Shown: positions 11,363 through 23,520 of the stretch, piece after piece
Layout of the letters: every line of letters starts with the position of its first letter
How positions within the stretch are numbered: the first letter of the stretch is position 1
Source of the DNA: Gymnopus androsaceus JB14
Taxonomy: Eukaryota; Basidiomycota; Agaricomycetes; Agaricales; Omphalotaceae
Length of the DNA: 64,000 bases
Direction of reading: 5' to 3'
NCBI GenBank assembly: GCA_009733575.1
Contig: ML769386.1
Coordinates: 728,033-792,032 of the forward strand
Notes under the pieces: generated by a model
What the model saw: only the letters and a program-made list of their open reading frames with translations
The model's database searches: none
Told to the model about the DNA's origin: nothing
Program-made: the position numbers and the translations under genes

Positions 11363-13890
11363 ATGGAGCAACCAGGAGTATGTGATATTATAGCACCTCC
11401 TAGCGATAGCTAACGCCGAGTAGCCTCGCTCCGACCCCTCCAGAAGATCGCAAGTGGACATGTTGGGTCTATGCAGCGTTTTGGACCGCGCACGCTGCTG
11501 ATGCTGTGAGTCAAGCTTCAAAATCGAGTGGACGCCAAACTAAACTTAAGATCTACCCTTTCCGTCAAAAATTAGACTGCTTGGACCGCAGGAAGTGCAG
11601 CAGTTGGATTAGGTCTTTTCGTTTTATTTTTGTTTTTTTGGTGGAGCATTGACGGTTTATTAGGTCTTACATGGTGGCAAGCCTGGCTCGCTCTGAATGT
11701 TGCCCATTTAATTGGAGTATGTGCATGATATCTCTTGTTTCAGAAACTTAGTAACACATTTCTACAGACAATCATGATAGTTGCTAATGGTCGAATGGCT
11801 TCACGATACCATGTCGGATTCCCCATTTGCGCTAGAGCATCATGGGGAATGTGGGGCGCATACATGGCGGTAATAATGAGGTTGCTTGAAGTTGCTTTCC
11901 TGATTCTTTTACAATCTAACGTCGCCATTCTAGAGCTGTGATTTGTGTATGATGTGCTATACATTTCTTAGCCATCAATAACTCTTATTTCTTTCAGATT
12001 ATTTGGAATGGTGTTAACACTTACTATGCTGGACGCCTTGTAGACGTCTGTCTACAATGTATTTGGCCATCATGGGCCCACGTCGCAAACACGCTACCTG
12101 AATCGGCGGGAATCACAACCAGACAGCTCGCTGCATGTACGTATCATCTTTTTGCTACATATCCGCAGCCTGCTTATGATGCCTTACCCAGTCCTCATCG
12201 CGTGGTTCATATGTGCGTGCTTACCCGCGACCTTGCCACTTTCCAGACTGAATTCTTCACGTATCTAGTTCAGTGCTTGACCGTAATTCATCCTCGAGAC
12301 CTGAAATGGTTCTACCTTGCCAAATCAATTATCGTCGTGCGTTTCTATCCTATCATGAAATAAACATTAATTAGTTAAACGCTCTTAGTTGACTGCTATG
12401 CATGGGATACTGATTTGGTGGATGCGAAAGAACGGAGGAGCTCATTTCCCATCCCAATCCAACCAACTTCCTAGGACCACTCGTGCCTGGCTTTGGATGA
12501 AGGTGAGGCGATGAACGAACATATCCATCTCACGAGGTTACTAAGGAGACGAAGGCTTTAGACGCAGGATTCGGCGCTGTCTCTTCGCTCACTGTGAATC
12601 AAGCGGATATTGCTCGATATGCGAAGACGCCCAACAGCCAGCTATGGGGCCAACTTTTTACTTACCCCTTGGCCTCAGCGCTTCCTGGTCTTTACGGCGT
12701 TCTCGTTGCATCAGCTTCTCAGGAGATAACCGGCACGCCGCTATGGAACCTCTGGGATGTAACACAGTACATGCTGGACGAGTATCCGCACGATTCGGGG
12801 GCTAAGTTTGGTGTGTTTTTGGCCGCGGGGAGTATGGCTCTCGCTTTGATTGCTGTGAATCTCGCAACAAATGCAAGTCCTTATCGAGTCTGGTTCTTGC
12901 CCACTAATATCATTTGTTTGATAGTGTCTACCTTTTGGTTCTGATGTCTCAGCTCTCTTCCCAAGATATCTAAACATCAAACGAGGACAATTCATGTGCG
13001 TGTATATCCGTGGAAGGATTTGGATCTGGCCTTGGGTGTACATTGATTTTCGATTGCAGCTGTTGCCTCCTGGGACTAGCGATTGCGCCTTGGAAGATTC
13101 TCCAGAATGGTTCCACATTCCTAGCGTTCTTGTCGTGAGTCCTTCGACTCCTTTTCGATCCATATATGCTCAGTGCTTTCGAAGTGGTTACGGCTATTGG
13201 TTAGCTCCCGTGGCTGCTATCCTATGCGTAGATTATTTGTAAGCTTTTTACCTCTCTTATCTGGATTTGTTTCTTTGTTAAAGTGTACGCGTGGCAGTTT
13301 TATTCAGCACGGCAATATTGTCACCTTGGAGTTGTACAATGGCAAACCTGGCGGAATGTATTGGTACCATAAAGTCAGTGTTTTTTTACTTGCCGTGTAA
13401 GATGCTCTTCAACGAACTTCTACAGGGATGGAACATTCGGGCACCCGTTATCACCATCCTTTCTTTGATTCCATGTTTACCTGGGTAAAAGAGTTCTATT
13501 ACTGTCCGTTTCCAGTTCCTCACACTACTCTGGTATCAAGTTTCGCTTGGACTATCTCGAGCAATGTCAACATTTCTTCGGGCGCCGCTAATTTGTCCAC
13601 ATTGTCGTGCGTTTTGTTACTATCTAAAATTGACCTGATGCAAACATGCCTTCTCTAGCTTCATTCTTACCTATGCTATTGCCGCTGTTATGTATTGGGT
13701 GTCATATTGGATTTGGCCCCGGGCGTCACCTATGAGGATGGACGATATCAAGGACCGGTTTGAATATATCGCTCGTCTACAGGATGAAGAAGAAACATCT
13801 CACAGCCATCGTGATGATGATGACGAGAAAGCTCCTTCAGACCAACTTTTCACGGAAGACTTATCTGTCAGTATCACAGAGGTTCTCTAA
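11363..13890 (+). CDS. NCS1-family nucleobase/allantoin-type permease
   Basis: A plasma-membrane cation symporter of the Fcy/Fur type; family members import purines, cytosine, uracil, allantoin or thiamine. The reconstructed protein shows the family sequence PPEDRKWTCWVYAAFW, then WWQAWLALNVAHLIGTIMIV, YHVGFPICARASWGMWGAY, WNGVNTYYAGRLVDV, IHPRDLKWFYLAKSIIV, the cytosolic loop before DIARYAK, RYLNIKRGQF, and CCLLGLAIAPWKILQNGSTF. GGMYWYHKGWNIRAPVIT and NLSTLSFILTYAIAAVMYWV lie near the end. It has about a dozen helices and 14 or so exons, one only 21 bases long (12192-12212). A short acidic, histidine-containing C-terminus ends at TAA 13890. The start is uncertain: ATG 11363 joins the rest in frame only through a 32-base intron. 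The substrate cannot be read from sequence alone. I found no frameshift in the core. Confidence 0.88.
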
Positions 13891-14073
13891 CTTTCGTTCT
13901 CTATCTCCATCATTGTTTTTATCCGAGGGATTCTTCGTAAAAGTTCTTTAGTCTTTATTCTTTATTGGTATTACATACAGTATGTTGTAGATTTGTAAAC
14001 TCGATGATTTATATCCTTCAGTGTTGCTACTTGCGCGGGACGGGGGTAGCTCCTACGTATCGAAACAATATCG

Positions 14074-15053
14074 TCAGCATCGATGGTCCGGCTGCCTAGG
14101 GGAAAAAATCGCACCAGTGTAAAAATGGATGGTTTCGTCAGCACACCCGCTCGGGGTCATGTAATCGTAGAACCCTAAATTGACGTAGAGTAGGTTATTT
14201 CCTGCACTATCTGGGCAGACCAGCCAAGCCTAGCAAGCGTAAGTTAAATAAGTAAATGCGAATGCGAACCCGTTCTGGTACTCACGTTCAACTGTGGCCT
14301 GGTGATAGTCGGGATACTCCACTCTATGGTGTCTCCGCTAAAGTCAAATGTCCCATTAGTGGCAGGGGTTTTGGCTCCAGGAAACACCCAATTTAGTAAC
14401 AGTGGAATTGGCCTGGTTTTCAACGATAGCATACAGCGGAGGTGTGGATTGTTGAACAAGCTGGCCATTTGTGATCTGAAACTGAGCTGCGCTAGTGTAT
14501 GAGCCCATGATAGCAGCGGTAGCTACGCCAGGAGTGATGGACTGAAGATAGTAGTGAAAATAAGGGTCCTCCTGCCACACTCATTCAACAAAAGAAAGAG
14601 AGAATCTGATGACTGACGACACTTACCACGGATCGAATAAAAGAATTCCCGGGAAGGAGGGTCGAAGTACTTCCTGGGGCGGTTGCGGTTGACGTGGAAG
14701 TACTGGTTGTTGTGAATGAGCTCGAGCCTGAGGTAGTCGTGGATGTTCCGGTGGCACTTCCAGGAAGACATTGATAGTAGTAGGGATTCACAACATTACA
14801 AGACCATCCAGCAGGGCACAGTGTCCCCCAGTCCAACCAGTGCCTTATGATTGAGATTCAGAATAAGAGAATGCAAAAGAGATTCAGAATAAACCTCCAC
14901 ACTACCAAAAAAACAAAGAAAAAAGTGATGAGGATCCGAACAACCAATCGCTTTTTTAACTCTGCCTACCTGTCCATACTGTGAAGATGTGGATTGCGCA
15001 TTAGCATAGGTAACAGAAAAGACGACAGCGCAGAGGGCGTATAATTTGGCCAT
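14074..15053 (-). CDS. Secreted CBM1 (fungal cellulose-binding) protein, two compensating indels
   Basis: A signal peptide (MAKLYALCAVVFSVTYANAQ) precedes a fungal cellulose-binding module. The module is spread over three exons: SQYGQ at the end of 15053-14970, a seven-base exon 14901-14895, and GTGWTG... in 14843-14627. It continues CPAGWSCNVVNPYYYQCLPG, a Ser/Thr linker, and a C-terminal domain (exons 14571-14286 and 14229-14074) with SYTSAAQFQITNGQLVQ, DFSGDTIEWSIPTITRPQLN and GCADETIHFYTG. That domain is common in agaricomycete secreted proteins, but I know no activity for it. The frame breaks twice: one base is missing in the C run at 14825-14829 inside the CBM, and one extra base lies near 14366-14376 before ATNGTFDFSGD. 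Exon lengths sum to 750, so the two cancel. Cys, Trp and Tyr residues of the binding face are present once the frame is followed. Confidence 0.82.
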
Positions 15054-15290
15054 GATTTTCTCCTTGGCAATACTCGACAGCCGTCTTTTATGACTAGACC
15101 TTACCGAGCAAGTGCCTATTTGTCGGTGGTTGCTCGGTGTTCATGAAAAGAGACGGCCGGTAGCTTGGAAAATGGAACATGTTCGGTATGCTGTCGGATT
15201 CAGTTTAATGCGGTCGGTAAAGCGGTACTATTGCTAATATACAGACCAGATCAATACAATGTCGGACAAGAGTACAGCTATGTAGACATC

Positions 15291-15962
15291 CTAGTAATCC
15301 TGTTCTTCGAGCTTCGGGTTATCATCGCCCATAAGAGTTGGAGCGCCAGAAGCAGGAATCTCCGAACTGTTGATGATGACAGTCGAATCGGGACTGGAGG
15401 TGTCTGATCTTTTGGTGCGGTCATGGGTGTGGTCATCGCTTGGCGTATGTTCTGGCGACCTTTTAGAGAACGAAGCTTGCACACCATAGAAAAGGGTAGT
15501 GTAGAGTTCTACAATCTGTAAGCGAGCACCGTTAACCCCGCCCTTGTAACCAGCGACCGCAATCCTGTACCCCATATAGGTGTTTGCGAGAGAGAAGGTG
15601 ATGAAAACAGACAAGCAGAGGTTGATCAACAGAACAAGTGCCAAGATAGAGCCTGTGGAATGAGTGGAAATGGGTTAATTATCTGCTGCTGAGACTAGTA
15701 TGGTATTGAAAGAATCACCAAGCGCCAGCGCAACTGCAACGAACACAAGAACAACTACACTCAGAGCGGATAACAAAAGTAATGCCAAGACAAATAGACA
15801 GAAACCACTGTAAGTCAGGAATTAGCATCGGTGAAATTGGACTAATAGAAATCTTCACAGATAAATCGCTATTGGCGGAAGACTGAGCGCAGCAAATACA
15901 GCGAACAAGATCTGAAGGGAGAAATAAGCTGAAAAGTATTTGAATGGAATTTGAATGGACAT
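15291..15962 (-). CDS. Small multi-pass membrane protein
   Basis: Not recognised as a named family. Three exons read MSIQIPFKYFSAYFSLQILF..., a second segment GFCLFVLALLLLSALSVVVL, and a third starting SILALVLLINLCLSVFITFS, giving three hydrophobic stretches. A hydrophilic C-terminal tail of about 70 residues with SKRSPEHTPSDDHTHDRTKR ends EEQDY at TAG 15291. Introns at about 15717-15651 and 15857-15810 have GT-AG ends. It sits between the CBM1 protein and the MFS transporter on the same strand. Confidence 0.65.
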
Positions 15963-16824
15963 GCCGCCAGGAAAGGATGTTCTTGGTAGTACGAGTGCAT
16001 TCTTCTCAACATCGGACGCGCATAATTCTGTTCAATCCTGAATCATTCAATGAGTCGCGTCTTAGGACAGAAAAAGTGTGCTCACTGGTTGGTATACTTA
16101 GTTACATCCGCCCGACTGCGCTCAAAATGAGACGACAAATAATCTTGTGTAGAGACTGCGTGGTTTGAAGTTTCAGACATAGAGTTACGAGAAGAATGAC
16201 GTGTTGGTTAAGCGCTCGTCCTAGCGCTTGTAAGATACGCTTTGCCCTCGATCTGTTTGTGAACAGATTGTTAGTACTAATTGAGTGTCCGACTCGGACA
16301 CTGACTAATATATAGTACACAGCCATCTGTGAGATTCTGGTCCGTCGGGGAATATGAGACGAGGCTCGTGTCACTGTCACAGGTACTCTAGCTAGAGGAA
16401 GCGCCAGAACAAATGAAATGAGGTGGAAGCCGTAAATGTGGAAGTGTACGATTTAGCACGAGTTGGACTGGGTATGTAGCTTTTAATCTTAAGCGTAGTA
16501 TATATCCTAGTGGATCCTAGAGAAATGCGCTCTGTGACTGACGCCGCCAGAAGGCAGGTTGTAGCGAACCAGATACAGAGGACTTAGAAGGAATCGAGAG
16601 AAATTGCTATAGTTGTAGGAAGCTACGCCTTATGATCTATAAGCCTGTGTTGGCTGGGCTATTAGCCAGGGTTACGGGTACTACTGCACCTCGGCTCAAT
16701 ATGGTGGGGTAGAAAGGTGTAGAAGGAGAAGAGTTCTTGCGCTCATGTTACTCGGAAATAAACGCTTTGCCCGGTTCAGGCTTTAACAGCTCTATTTCCA
16801 AGATTGGATAAAGAAGGCTACTAC
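15963..16824. other. No gene recognised
   Basis: A 92-residue minus-strand frame at 16102-16380 has no recognisable features. The region contains the 5' flank of the small membrane protein gene and the 3' flank of the MFS transporter gene. Confidence 0.4.
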
Positions 16825-18721
16825 TTACACCTTTAGTTTTCTCCTACTGAATGTCAATCCCAGTGCTCCGATTGCCGTACTTACAGCCATTGATCCTGAG
16901 TGCAAATTGATAGTAAGTACTGACCCAAAGTAATCGCTGGCAGAGCACTGACCGACAAATAGTTCCACTTTTCTAAATCCAAACCCTCCGTATATCGTTT
17001 TTGATCCTTGTTCGTGATTATCATACAAAGAGGCAGCAATTATAGGCCCAACGATTGAGGCAATCCCTTTTGCAGCTCCGAGCAATCCAAATACGAGATT
17101 CGTCATCTCATTTCGTGTTCCTAAATTGACCACAAAAGTTGAGTTTGAAAGAAAATAGACCTCGGCTTGCACCTCACCTCCAATTGCAGAAGCAGCAGGC
17201 AGCCAAACTCCCGAAAATCCACCGCTCTATTAAATGTGTTAGCAACATTCTGAGAAGACCAAAGAAGAGGATGTACGTACTACTCCCCCAAAGACCACAG
17301 CAAAGGTAAATACCAGGGCTAGGGATGTGGCGAATCCCCACAAAAGGAATGCCGCTAAAGCACTCCCAATACCACTAAAAAGAATGATGTGCTGGTACGG
17401 GTATGAATCACAAAGCCTTCCAAACACTGTGTAGCATACGACGGATGCTACGTTGAAAAGGGCCAACACAACAGTGGTAGGTAATGTCGCAGAGGTGATG
17501 GAAGCCGTATAAGTTGGGATGAATAGGCTGACTGGGAAGTATCCGAGTGATTGTGTCAAGGTCGCTGCAGCCTGCATTGAAATCGAAATATGAGATATTA
17601 CAATAGTCAATGTCCAGCAAAGACATACCGTCCAGTATAGTAATGGGCTCTTGAGAGGAGAGAGATCTTGAGGCAGCCAAGGGGCGCGCGCAGATGGGTC
17701 TGGCATGCTACGGGTTCGAGGGGGGATTCGCGGATTTAAACCAAAGATGGCCACTCCACAAGTCATTGCTATGATTAACGCACCAACTCTGATCGGAGCC
17801 ACAAGTTAGTAAGGCCCAGTGATCATAATAACAGCTTTTACCTGAGCGTCCAGCGAAATCCCGCCGAATCAAGTAGTGACCCCACAACGAGTGGGAAGAT
17901 GAACCCACCGATACCTGATCCGGCAAAAATAATACCGCCGGCTAGTCCTCGTTTTGCGACAAACCACTCTGACAGAAACACAATCACTGGACCATAGAGG
18001 ACACCTGCACTGGATCCAAATGCGATCCCTTGCAGTAGAATGAGGGACCAGACCTGGTGAAGGTAAATAAGAATTGAAGAAAGCATGTTGTCCACGGGAG
18101 ACACCCACTTGTGACACGAAGCTCGCAGCCACTAGGCTCAGGACACATACACCCAACGCAATCCACATGGATATCTTTGAATATTCGGGATATCGTTGGA
18201 AGACTGTGTGTGGATCAGCAGCAATAAGGGATGCAATAAGGGAAATATAAATTACCGAGCACCATGAAGACGAGCCCGACATACTGTATGGCCAACGATG
18301 ATTGCCCAATCACGGAAAGCATTGCAGCGGAGGATTTGTCAAAAGGTGCGTGCGTTTGATAATATTCTGTAGCGATATCGCGATGCTAAGTCCTGGAACT
18401 AACTGCAAGCAAGCCATTGAAAGCTTACGTTGAAATAGACCGGAAGTACTATTCCATCCCCAGATCGTAGTTTCGTAGGTTAAAGCACAGAAACAATATG
18501 TCCAGGCTCTCCATCCCTAGTATCAATTTAGTTACAATCGGGGAATTAACGATGTGACGCCAACGCACCTTGTCAACAGGAGGGTATTGAGCTTGATTTT
18601 CCAGAGAATGGTGATCCACATCGATTTCAGATCGTTCTGCGTTTGCCGCTCTGTCACGGTTGGTCAGAGTTGACGGCGCTGGCTCCTGGGTGGTAAAGTC
18701 TGAAAGCTCTGCTCCTTCCAT
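16825..18721 (-). CDS. MFS monocarboxylate-type transporter (MCT/MCH family)
   Basis: A plasma-membrane transporter of the fungal Mch group, which includes the riboflavin carrier Mch5 and monocarboxylate carriers. ATG 18721 starts a hydrophilic N-terminus (MEGAELSDFTTQEPAPS). After an intron the family start GWRAWTYCFCALTYETTIWG is visible, followed by EYYQTHAPFDKSSAAMLSVI and the helix pair around ISMWIALGVCVLSLVAASFV. Next come GSSAGVLYGPVIVFLSEWF, the VAKRGLAGGIIFAGSGIGG loop, and a central loop with RIPPRTRSMPDPSARAPW. The second six helices include FNVASVVCYTVFGRLCDSYP, the segment LVFGLLGAAKGIASIVGPII, and FSRRKLKV at the end. Seven or so GT-AG introns keep the frame open throughout. 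The motif pattern indicates the family; the substrate (riboflavin, monocarboxylate or other) is not determined. Confidence 0.88.
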
Positions 18722-19499
18722 GGAAGTTTGCGCAATGTGGCTCGAGTCAAGAAACGGAAAAACAGAAAAACATAAATTTGCTCCCAGAATTGATCGGAGT
18801 CGGACTAAGGGGCCCGATCAGCCAGAAGAGTCTTCTCCAACATTCGTCTCTCGTCCTTAAAATGCTACGCCTTCTTCGATGTTACTTGAATAACAGTCAC
18901 CTCGGTTTCACCGCGTTTGGGAGCCATTATTTGATTTTTCTCCCAGGTCTGAGCAACATTGCTCGAGGACGACATACCATGATATTTCCTGGGACAATGT
19001 GAGCACTGAGCGCCGTTCACCCAATATTAACAAAATGCCTCACTCACTTGTACCTCCCTTTGAGGCATACGAGAACATGCTCTCTTTGTATCTGAATGGG
19101 GGTTGGGTCAATGTATGGCAGAGCGCCCTCTGTGACTTTCGTCTGCAGGACATGTAGCATCCCTTTGTAGAAGCAAAGAAGCCCCAACTTCCAAGGGAGC
19201 TATTTTCGGATGACCTGTAGGTTTGCCCCGGTGCGAACCACGAGAGAAAAGAAACATACCTTCTTGGTTTAAATAGCACATCGCGAAAAACCTTCGTGAT
19301 TCAAATGGTACAGACTCTGGATATTGACTTACGTTCTCAGTCTGACTTGACCCGCAGACGCGTTATGATCGTGATCAATTGAAGTCACGGTTCTGCAGTC
19401 GTGTGTGATCGTGTTTTGTTTATTGCTCGGCAGTGAACGTAAATATCGGCATTTCGTCTCTTAGTCTTAGTCTAGTTCCGAACGCTCTTATGTACATCC
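18722..19499. other. No gene recognised; shared upstream region
   Basis: This 0.8 kb lies between the divergent starts of the MFS transporter and the disordered-protein gene, so both promoters should be here. Open frames of up to 79 codons on either strand show no family features. Confidence 0.45.
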
Positions 19500-22400
19500 A
19501 TGTACCCAACCTCTTCGAGCTCCCATTCCTCCCAAACTTTTCACAATGAATTAAAAGGACGCTACGGCAATGGCGAGGAGCGATATCTGACGGAATATCC
19601 AAAACATTCTCATTCCTCGTCCGCAATATTCTCATCGCCAGCTATGCATTCGCGATCGCGACCTTCACATCGACCATCTCCTTCTCGCTCAGCATCTCAT
19701 CAGCATTCGCGGTCTCTCCAATATTCTCCACCAAATTTTGACTATTCCCATGGTTCATATGACCGACGCTCTTCATCGCCTTTGACGTCTGCTTCGTCAC
19801 CTCCACCAATGACCTCTCCTTTAATCGCTCCTATACGCATGCATGCCAATTATGAGCCAAAAGTGAGGATTGTTGGTCGAGACCGTGAAGAGTCGTACCA
19901 CTTTTGCGACTCGGAATACGACTCGGATTTTTCGCGTTTTTCTCGTAGAAACGATGAGGATAATTGGAGACCCAGCCTTCCCAGTTTCAAGTCCCTTTTC
20001 GGAAGTGGCGAGCACCATAAGGACCCGTCGCCAAAAATTACCCTTTCTCCGCTCAATTTTCCTCTTCCTCCCATACGAGCTCAACACAGACGTGCTGTGA
20101 GCTCCGTACATGCGCTGGCGGGTGTCGAGGCCTGTGCTGCAACTAATCTCTCTGATGCTGCAGATCCCCAGTGCCTCCAACTCCATGTCCAACAGAGCCG
20201 TGCAAACGACAGAGCGGTCTTATCAGATCCTGATCACACCATTCATTCTGGGGAACAGCAGTGTCAATCCAACCCAGCATTCCCCGCCTATCCCGTAAAA
20301 ATATCTCACCAGGCTCCCCATCGGCAAAAACTTCTCTTCTCGGATGCAGACCCTACCCCGGACACACCGGAAGAGAGAGGAACTAAATTCCTCTCTCCAG
20401 TCAAAGGATCACCATATCCTCGTCGGACGTACTTTTTGGTATCGTCTGAACGAGGGCGACGCAGTCCAGAGCCAAACACTACACGATGCGGTCTATACCA
20501 GCTAGCTGAGATCGCGGAGAAGGCGAGATCAGATTTACCCGAATGTACCGCGCTCGAGGTGGTTCCAGAACCAACGGAAGAGTCAATTATATATTCTGCC
20601 TCGTCTCCGTTTTCTTCTCCAGTTGGATATCAATCCTCACTACCTCCTTCATCTCCGCCTACTTCGGAAGCACAACTCTCTCCCATGCTACCCGAAAAGG
20701 AGCTTTCTGAGCCAACTACACTACCTTTAGCAGATGTGAAAAACTTGACATTTTCAGCCAGTGACCGCATTGAGGTATGTTTCTATCGCATTCACTCGCA
20801 AAGGGCTAATTCCGAAGTTACAGTCGCACAAGCCATCTAAACCTATTGTCGCCGCGACCTCGCACTTGGGCGATAACGGCGAAAAAGATACGCAGGAGAT
20901 GAAGTCACCCATGACAGTTGTATTGATCCAGGATCTCAACTCGAACGTTGTCAATAACGAATCGCCATCCCATGGCCTCTCTACTGTCACGTTGTATGGG
21001 AATATAGATGCGGATATGGAATCAAAACAAACGTTAGATATGGTTGAATCAGGTGAGCAATACCATTTCTGGTTCATCCCCCAACTTACCATCACTGTGT
21101 TTAGCACCCGAATCGCTGCTGTTGCAATCAGCCAGCTCCGATGAAGTCACCGTCGCAGAGAAAGCGGTCGACTGCAATAGCAAATCAACAACTGGAGATG
21201 ATCAACAGTCTCTTGATTTTGCTCGGGTAGAACCCGTCCTTCCAGATACACATTCAGACGCTTCTATTCATACACCAACAGGTGAGTACCTTTCCGTTAA
21301 AACTATCTACAGATATCTGAGTTTTCTTGATCGTATAGTATCCTCGGTTCATGCGTTGACATCCCGCGCAAGTGCAGAGACTCCCTCATCAACTGTTTCC
21401 AGCTCTAAATCCTTGGTCAAGCAACTTTCAACCAAAACCAATAATAAGACGAAGTCGAAATCGTCTTCAGCTCCTTCTATCGCTTCCAGTGCTCCGCGCG
21501 TTACTGTCACTGTTGTTAAACGAATGAAACCTGCTCTGAACGCCCAACGTGGTGCTCCTAGACCGTTGTCAGCGAAAGGAGCACCCATGTCGGGACAAGG
21601 TAAAGATAAAGACGTGTCTGCTTCGGTTTCGGCCAAGGGGAAGGGAAACGATAAAGATATTTTAAAGACGAAGACGAGTGAGGTGGTGAACTCGCACTCT
21701 TTGCCTCCAAAACGTCTTCGAGAGAATGACGTGAGCTCCAAGGATATCAAGGGCTTGGACGTCCCTCCAAAGAAGAAAGTGAAAATTACCAGCGAGGAAA
21801 CGACATCTTCCTCCTCTTCCCTTGCCAAAGCCATCTCCTCATCATATGAAACTTCATCTATATCTTCCGTTTCGCAAACCTCCACTGTTCCTGCCAAACG
21901 CAAAGCCGATGACGAAGCTTCTTCCCGTCTTGCGCAGCCTGCTTCGAAATCTAGTGTTCCGCCTCCCGCTCTTGTTCCCTCTCCATCAAAAACCCCGAAG
22001 AAACAGAAAGTGATGGTTTTGGAGCTACCTGTCTACACAAAGCGCAAACCGGAAAATTCTCCTGTACCTCCTCGAATTCAGCCTTCTCCTTCCTTTCCTC
22101 AGGAGTCCGACAGTACAACGTGGGTTGACGAACATTGGGCTGATGCTCTCGCAGCTGCCTATGGGGCCCCTGGACATGGGGCGGGTCTCTCTGCTTCTCC
22201 GAAACCACCAACACCTAAACATACAGTGGTAATTGCCGATCCAATGTCGGAATCAGACCTTACTTCTGACGAGGATGACGAGGAGGAGGAGCAGCGAACA
22301 GAGCCCAAAATTAAATCTCCCCGCTCGACCAAGCGAATGATCGTCGAATCGGACTCGGAAGAAGAGGATGACAGTGAAATGGAGGAAAAGGTGATTACGA

Positions 22401-23202
22401 GGCCACGGCCCTCCCGAAGGAGAATCGTAGATGACACTTCCGACTCGGAAGTTGAGGACGACGACGACTCGGAAGGAGAGGACGACAACGAGGCTACGTC
22501 TAGTGATGAGGAGCAGAAACATTCCACAGGCAAAACGAAGCATTCCACTAAATCGTACTCGAAACCGAAAACCCTTTTCCCTCCTCCTTCCCCGCTTGAC
22601 CTCGAACTGGTTGGCATAATCATTGAAACCATGACTCTCACGCGGTCGTCCTCGCATTTGGCATCAGCTTTGTACCGAACAGTGCGCGAAACGCGGGGCG
22701 GTGTTTTTGCAAAAATCCTGAAAGCCAACTCTGCTCATTTCGATGCCGTCACGGAGAAACTTCGCTCGCAAGGTCTCAATGGACAGGTTTCCGAAGATCA
22801 CAAGGAACAAACGAGCAGAAGGGGACGACCCAGGCGAGGTGCCGCTGTGAATGATGAAGGTGGCGTGGCTGGTATGTCTGAAGAGGATATCATGTGGGTA
22901 TCCGAATTTGAGAGGATCATGGCGGAGTCTGCAACTAGGTGCGGGATGTTTGGTAAGGTTGAAAGTAGTTTTCGGAATGTATGTGCCCTTCCTTCGTTAG
23001 TTTGGCCGTCTGCTCATTCAATATCCTTCTACAGGACCCTCGTGATCTTCCTCTACCATTTTCTTCGCGTTTCTTTTATGTCCCCGAATGTGACCCCGAT
23101 ACGGAGCGAGCTCAGCTCGTCAGGCTCACTATGCCAGGCTCTGGGAAACGTAGCGAGACGATGAAGTACAAGCAATACTATTGGAAACCCGTTGGAAAAT
23201 GA
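19500..23202 (+). CDS. Large disordered protein with conserved C-terminal region, function unknown
   Basis: I do not recognise this protein. The first exon (19500 to about 20774) codes a Ser/Pro-rich region with SRSRPSHRPSPSRSASHQHS and acidic-aromatic patches. GT-AG introns at about 20775-20822, 21052-21103 and 21281-21338 lead into a long exon. That exon has Lys/Ser-rich stretches, several basic patches such as PPKKKVKI that look like nuclear localisation signals, and acidic runs (SDEDDEEEEQ). The last 200 residues are less repetitive, with LVGIIIETMTLTRSSSHLAS and EFERIMAESATRCGMFGKVE. After a final intron at about 22981-23035 comes ERAQLVRLTMPGSGKRSETM, ending at TGA 23202. The profile suggests a nuclear, possibly chromatin-associated protein, but this is inference. 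The first exon could belong to a separate gene. Confidence 0.65.
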
Positions 23203-23520
23203 AAGAAAAGTAAAACATTTGTGACCGTCTAATAAGTATTGTCCTCGTTTTATTCACTACTTGATCCATTTAACAGTAAACGAACGTTCAGTCGTCCCTT
23301 TAATTCGTATTTTATCCAGTTTCTTCAATTTGTTTCATACTCGGTCGATATCATCGTTTTGTAGTGGTTCTGATACCATGTATGTGTAGTCCCTGATTCC
23401 CTTCAGTCGTACAACTGTATCGATGAAGCTGTATTTCTTAGCCTTCGAATTCAATCAAACACTTTTTGGCCAAGATATTTAAAATGAGTGTGTGCAAATA
23501 AGGATATAAATAAGTGCAAA
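23203..23520. other. Convergent 3' flanks, no gene
   Basis: AT-rich spacer between the stop of the disordered-protein gene and the stop of the ammonium transporter. Nothing coding was seen; both 3' ends should be polyadenylated here. Confidence 0.5.

Noticed and set aside
22159..22728. 189-codon minus-strand frame rich in Ser
   Set aside because: It is the antisense of the acidic Glu/Asp-rich exon of the plus-strand disordered-protein gene, which creates long Ser-rich shadows.
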